DNA of 64,000 nucleotides from Desulfallas sp. Bu1-1 (GTDB taxonomy: Bacteria > Bacillota > Desulfotomaculia > Desulfotomaculales > Desulfallaceae). Below the pieces are notes generated by a model that was not told where the DNA came from, did no database searches, and was given only the letters and a program-made list of their open reading frames with translations. The translations under genes were made by a program, and so were the position numbers. The DNA lies in NCBI RefSeq assembly GCF_015594625.1, contig NZ_JADNRQ010000006.1, forward strand, positions 1 to 64,000, written 5' to 3'. This document shows positions 61,266-64,000 of the stretch, one piece after another; position 1 is the first letter of the stretch, and every line of letters begins with the position of its first letter.

Positions 61266-62288
61266 ATGCAGGTTGCTGTTCTTCAACGTAAAAATTTTCT
61301 TCACGGTAGTATCCAGGGACTCGTTCTAACTATGGTAGTGGGAGTCCTTGCCCAAAACATGATCCGCGTACCTCTTTTGTCAGTACCCGGGCCAATGGTT
61401 ATCGCTATTTTAGTTGGAATGGCCTGGCGGGCACTTATGGGAATCCCAAAATATGCCAACACAGGAATAAACTTTGCGAGCAAGAGACTCTTGCGCTATG
61501 GTATTGTTTTAATGGGTGTTCGTCTCAACCTGGATGCCATTTTTGCTACAGGTCCCCAAATTATTCTCCTGGATACATTAATAATTATTATGGCTGTTGT
61601 TATTATATGCTATCTAGGAAGAATACTGGCTGTTGAAGAAAAATTAGCCTTGCTGACAGCAGTAGGGACAGGTATCTGTGGAGCCGCTGCTGTTGCTGCG
61701 GTCGCGCCCACGATTAAAGCGAATCAGGATGAAACAGTGGTAGCTGTGGCTAGTGTTGCTGTTCTGGGGACCATTGGTAGTATTTTATACATTCTGTTAA
61801 AACCATTTCTGGGGTTGGATTTAGATGAATACGGTATTTTTGTGGGAGCAACCTTACACGAAGTCGCCCATGTGGTGGCAGCATCTCAGCCGGCAGGTGA
61901 TTCTGCGGCCAGTATGGCTATTTTAACCAAACTCGGCCGGGTGGCACTATTAATTCCCGTTACTCTTGGGATTAGTCTTTGGTTTAACCTGAGGGGTGCA
62001 GGGAAGGAACAAAGCGCCGGATCGCAGGGTTTGACAATTCCCTGGTTTATTTTCGGCTTTTTAGGTCTGAGTTGTCTCAATACCTTTGGTTTAATTCCTC
62101 ATGATCTTACTTCTGTGATGCTTCACATCAGCAGTCTTCTTATGATAATTGCGATGGCGGGCATGGGACTTAGCGTAGATATTGTGATGTTTAAGCGCAT
62201 GGGAATAAAGTCGCTGTTTATCGGATTTATCGGCTCACTGGTTATCTCAGTTGCCGGCTTATTAGTTATTCGTACCCTGCATTTTTAG
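61266..62288 (+). CDS. YeiH-family putative sulfate exporter
   Basis: 340 residues with ~10 membrane helices; PGPMVIAILVGMAWRA, GIVLMGVRLNL, GTGICGAAAVAAVAPTIKA and EVAHVVAASQPAG are the hallmarks of the UPF0324/YeiH family, proposed sulfate exporters. GGAAGGAGG precedes ATG 61266. In Enterobacteria yeiH is controlled by the LysR protein YeiE; the LysR gene here suggests an analogous pair. May relieve sulfate or sulfite produced from sulfonates. Confidence 0.88.
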   Translation: MQVAVLQRKNFLHGSIQGLVLTMVVGVLAQNMIRVPLLSVPGPMVIAILVGMAWRALMGIPKYANTGINFASKRLLRYGIVLMGVRLNLDAIFATGPQIILLDTLIIIMAVVIICYLGRILAVEEKLALLTAVGTGICGAAAVAAVAPTIKANQDETVVAVASVAVLGTIGSILYILLKPFLGLDLDEYGIFVGATLHEVAHVVAASQPAGDSAASMAILTKLGRVALLIPVTLGISLWFNLRGAGKEQSAGSQGLTIPWFIFGFLGLSCLNTFGLIPHDLTSVMLHISSLLMIIAMAGMGLSVDIVMFKRMGIKSLFIGFIGSLVISVAGLLVIRTLHF

Positions 62289-62305
62289 GGTTGGGGGGTT
62301 TTAAA

Positions 62306-62809
62306 ATGCTGAGCAAGTTAGCAGAAGAACTGTTGGCCAAAAATCAACTGGAGGCTGTGGATACATCCATTAACAGAATTATCCTGGCAGTAGACGGTTC
62401 TGCTCCGGCTATTGAAGCAACTAAATATGCAATGGGTTTGGCTAAACGGAATAGCTCAGAAATAATTGCTGTATTTGTTGATCCAGATGGAGAAGATGCA
62501 GTCATCCCAGAAAATGAATGGGAGCTGCTGGCTAAAAAGACTAAGCGAGTTCGCTATGGATTGGCAGGCTTAAAGCTTGCCCATAAATACGGTAAAGCAT
62601 ACTGTATAAATGTGAAATTGCTTCTTTTAAGCGGCAATCCCGTGAAGCAAATCATTAACGTTGCTGAAAAAGAAGGAGCTGACTTAATCATTACAGGAGA
62701 TACCGGCTTAACGGGAATCAAAAGAATAGCCTTAGGAAGCATTGCTGAAGCTGTAGTTGAAGCATCTGACATTCCCGTTCTAGTTGTTAAAAGGAGGAAG
62801 GTACTATGA
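62306..62809 (+). CDS. Universal stress protein (UspA type)
   Basis: 167 residues from ATG 62306 (GGGGGG at 62293-62298). NRIILAVDGSAPAIEATKYAMGLAKRNSSEIIAVFV begins the Usp fold, and TGDTGLTGIKRIALGSIAEAVVEASDIPVLVVKR carries the GxxGx6-9GS ATP-binding motif. Small alpha/beta nucleotide-binding protein; role with the exporter unknown. Stop overlaps the lysR ATG by 4 bp. Confidence 0.88.
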   Translation: MLSKLAEELLAKNQLEAVDTSINRIILAVDGSAPAIEATKYAMGLAKRNSSEIIAVFVDPDGEDAVIPENEWELLAKKTKRVRYGLAGLKLAHKYGKAYCINVKLLLLSGNPVKQIINVAEKEGADLIITGDTGLTGIKRIALGSIAEAVVEASDIPVLVVKRRKVL

Positions 62810-63726
62810 ATTTATACCAGTTTCATATTTTTAAAACAGTGGCTGATAAAAAGAGTTTTTCCGGGGCTGCACAAGCCCTTTTTATCTCTCAGCCGGCAGT
62901 CAGTATGCATATCAAATCTCTGGAAGACCATTTCGGCACAAGATTGTTTGATCGTAACACCCAACAAGTAACCATCACAGAAGCTGGTCGTATTCTATAT
63001 GAATATGTGGAAAAGATCTTGTCATTGCTGGAGGAAGCTGAAAAAGATATTTCCGCTTTCACCGGCTGTATACGAGGCACCTTATCGGTAGGAGCAAGTT
63101 TTACCTTGGGCGAATATGTGATTCCGCAAGTTTTGGGGTGCTTTAAAAAACAACATCCCCAGGTAAGGGTTTTACTAAAGGTGACCAACACAGAACAAAT
63201 AGTTAAGCTGGTGTTAAAGCAGGCGCTGGACTTGGGGCTTGTGGAAAGTCGCGTGAATAACTTTGAATTGATTGCAAAACCTTTTATGAAAGACGAACTG
63301 ATTGTTTTGCTTCCCGTCGACCATCCCTTGGCTGGTAAGAAGTTTATCTTGATTGATGAACTTGTGGCGTTGCCTTTTATCTTGAGAGAACAAGGGTCGG
63401 GTACAAGGAAGATAACAGAAGATAGATTAAGGGAAGCAGGTATAAATCTATCTGAATTAAACGTGGTTATGGAATTAGGAAGTACCGAAGCGGTAAAGGA
63501 GGCTGTGGAAGCCGGGTTTGGTGCAACAATTATTTCTAAATGGGCAGTACAAAAAGAATTGAAGTTGGGTACTCTCGTTTCGGTTAAAGTCAAGGATGTT
63601 TCTCTAGTACGGAAGTTTTATGTAATTTATAATAAAAACAAGTTCCAAACACCGGTAGTAAAAGAATTCATATCCTTTCTGAGTTCGTTTTGCTTTCAGG
63701 AAGATTCAATCGAAAAACTTGCCTAA
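62806..63726 (+). CDS. LysR-family regulator (CysL/YeiE-like)
   Basis: 306 residues. N-terminal HTH (FHIFKTVADKKSFSGAAQALFISQPAVSMHIKSLEDHFGTRLFDRN), then a LysR substrate-binding domain with effector region (RGTLSVGASFTLGEYVIPQVLGCFKKQHPQV). Translationally coupled to uspA through ATGA. Likely activates its own operon through the site at 61179-61198. CysL/YeiE relatives respond to sulfite or sulfur status, a plausible but unproven ligand. Confidence 0.9.
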   Translation: MNLYQFHIFKTVADKKSFSGAAQALFISQPAVSMHIKSLEDHFGTRLFDRNTQQVTITEAGRILYEYVEKILSLLEEAEKDISAFTGCIRGTLSVGASFTLGEYVIPQVLGCFKKQHPQVRVLLKVTNTEQIVKLVLKQALDLGLVESRVNNFELIAKPFMKDELIVLLPVDHPLAGKKFILIDELVALPFILREQGSGTRKITEDRLREAGINLSELNVVMELGSTEAVKEAVEAGFGATIISKWAVQKELKLGTLVSVKVKDVSLVRKFYVIYNKNKFQTPVVKEFISFLSSFCFQEDSIEKLA

Positions 63727-64000
63727 TAGAAATAATTTACTCGCCCGGCCATAAATCCCGGTTTTGCTTCGATGAGCGGTAATCCCAATGATTGTAATGC
63801 ATATTACGAGCCAGGCTCCGCCCGCGGCAAAACCGGCCAGCACGTCACTGGGGTAATGAACCCCCAAATAAACCCGGCTGATACCGATGGTGAGAATGAA
63901 CAGGGCAAAAACGCCGGCCAGGAACCGGGCCGGGCGCGAGTCAGGATGGTTCCGGCCAAGCAAGTAGGCAACAGCGCCGTAAAAAGCGATGCTCATCATG
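63706..64000 (-). CDS. PAP2-family phosphatase, C-terminal part, cut by window edge
   Basis: Open to the right edge of the window. SRVYLGVHYPSDVLAGFAAGGAW is the third PAP2 (phosphatidic acid phosphatase type 2) motif with its catalytic His; MMSIAFYGA at the edge would follow the usual SGH motif just outside the window. Membrane protein, likely a lipid or undecaprenyl-diphosphate phosphatase. Its 3' end overlaps lysR by 21 bp on the opposite strand. Confidence 0.85.
   Translation of the reverse strand, partial: MMSIAFYGAVAYLLGRNHPDSRPARFLAGVFALFILTIGISRVYLGVHYPSDVLAGFAAGGAWLVICITIIGITAHRSKTGIYGRASKLFLLGKFFD

Overview
The window looks like chromosome of an anaerobic, low-to-mid GC Firmicute of the Desulfotomaculum/Pelotomaculum (Peptococcaceae-like) kind. 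This is inferred from strong AGGAGG ribosome binding sites, a T-box leader, a Ni-CODH with CooF-type ferredoxin, a hybrid-cluster protein, a small siroheme sulfite-reductase-like protein, 4-hydroxybutyryl-CoA dehydratase, many acyl-CoA enzymes and sporulation-type cell-wall hydrolases. No rRNA, tRNA or CRISPR was seen.

Region 1 (1-1.3 kb) is transposase debris of IS110, IS1634-like and IS21-like types. Region 2 (1.6-24.1 kb) is a large one-directional acyl-CoA catabolic locus. It starts at a near-consensus promoter (1614-1642) carrying an operator that recurs, 19 bp identical, at the promoter of the tetR gene closing the locus (23469-24086). It encodes an AMP-forming acyl-CoA ligase, an ADP-forming CoA ligase, a CaiB/AMACR-type protein, an acyl-CoA dehydrogenase, three crotonase-fold proteins, two active-site-intact 3-hydroxyacyl-CoA dehydrogenase candidates (one SDR, one Hbd), an SDR that has lost its catalytic Tyr and Lys, three thiolases, and a HadBC/BcrBC-type two-subunit radical dehydratase or reductase with a single ATP-dependent activase. 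Two decayed genes (ligase 1978-3602, thiolase 9965-10159) each have an intact paralogue in the locus, suggesting an old duplication with reciprocal loss. The substrate is not identifiable from sequence. The set suggests activation, dehydration or reduction by the radical enzyme, then beta-oxidation to acetyl-CoA.

Region 3 (24.2-29.5 kb) is a T-box-controlled branched-chain amino acid type ABC transporter (livKHMGF). Its leader carries a second, partial T-box unit, and its LivF has an in-frame repeat insertion. Region 4 (29.6-35.7 kb, minus strand) holds a small sulfite-reductase-like ferredoxin protein, a rubrerythrin-like protein, a fused CooF-FNOR flavoprotein, CooS, an Rrf2 regulator and a PPC-domain protein. 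Repeated AGTATACT operators lie before cooS and rrf2.

Region 5 (35.9-45.5 kb) is a candidate 4-hydroxybutyrate module: MarR, a small Cys-containing protein, AbfD-type dehydratase, ligase, SDR and MFS transporter, followed by a sigma-54 activator divergent from a PucR-like regulator, with paired upstream sites and a -24/-12 promoter between them. Region 6 (45.6-50.2 kb) has an isolated GAPDH, a YraQ/ArsP-type permease, a DUF2703 thioredoxin-fold protein, an ArsR repressor with two matching palindromic operators, and a YitT protein. Region 7 (50.4-64 kb) has a sensorless chemoreceptor, two amidases (one fused to GerMN and divergent polysaccharide deacetylase domains), a Tex-like S1 fragment, short-form Hcp, an unlisted 54-aa glycine-rich protein, an M48 protease, a corrinoid-activator-like ASKHA protein lacking its ferredoxin domain, a DUF202 protein, a yeiH-uspA-lysR operon and a PAP2 protein cut by the window edge.
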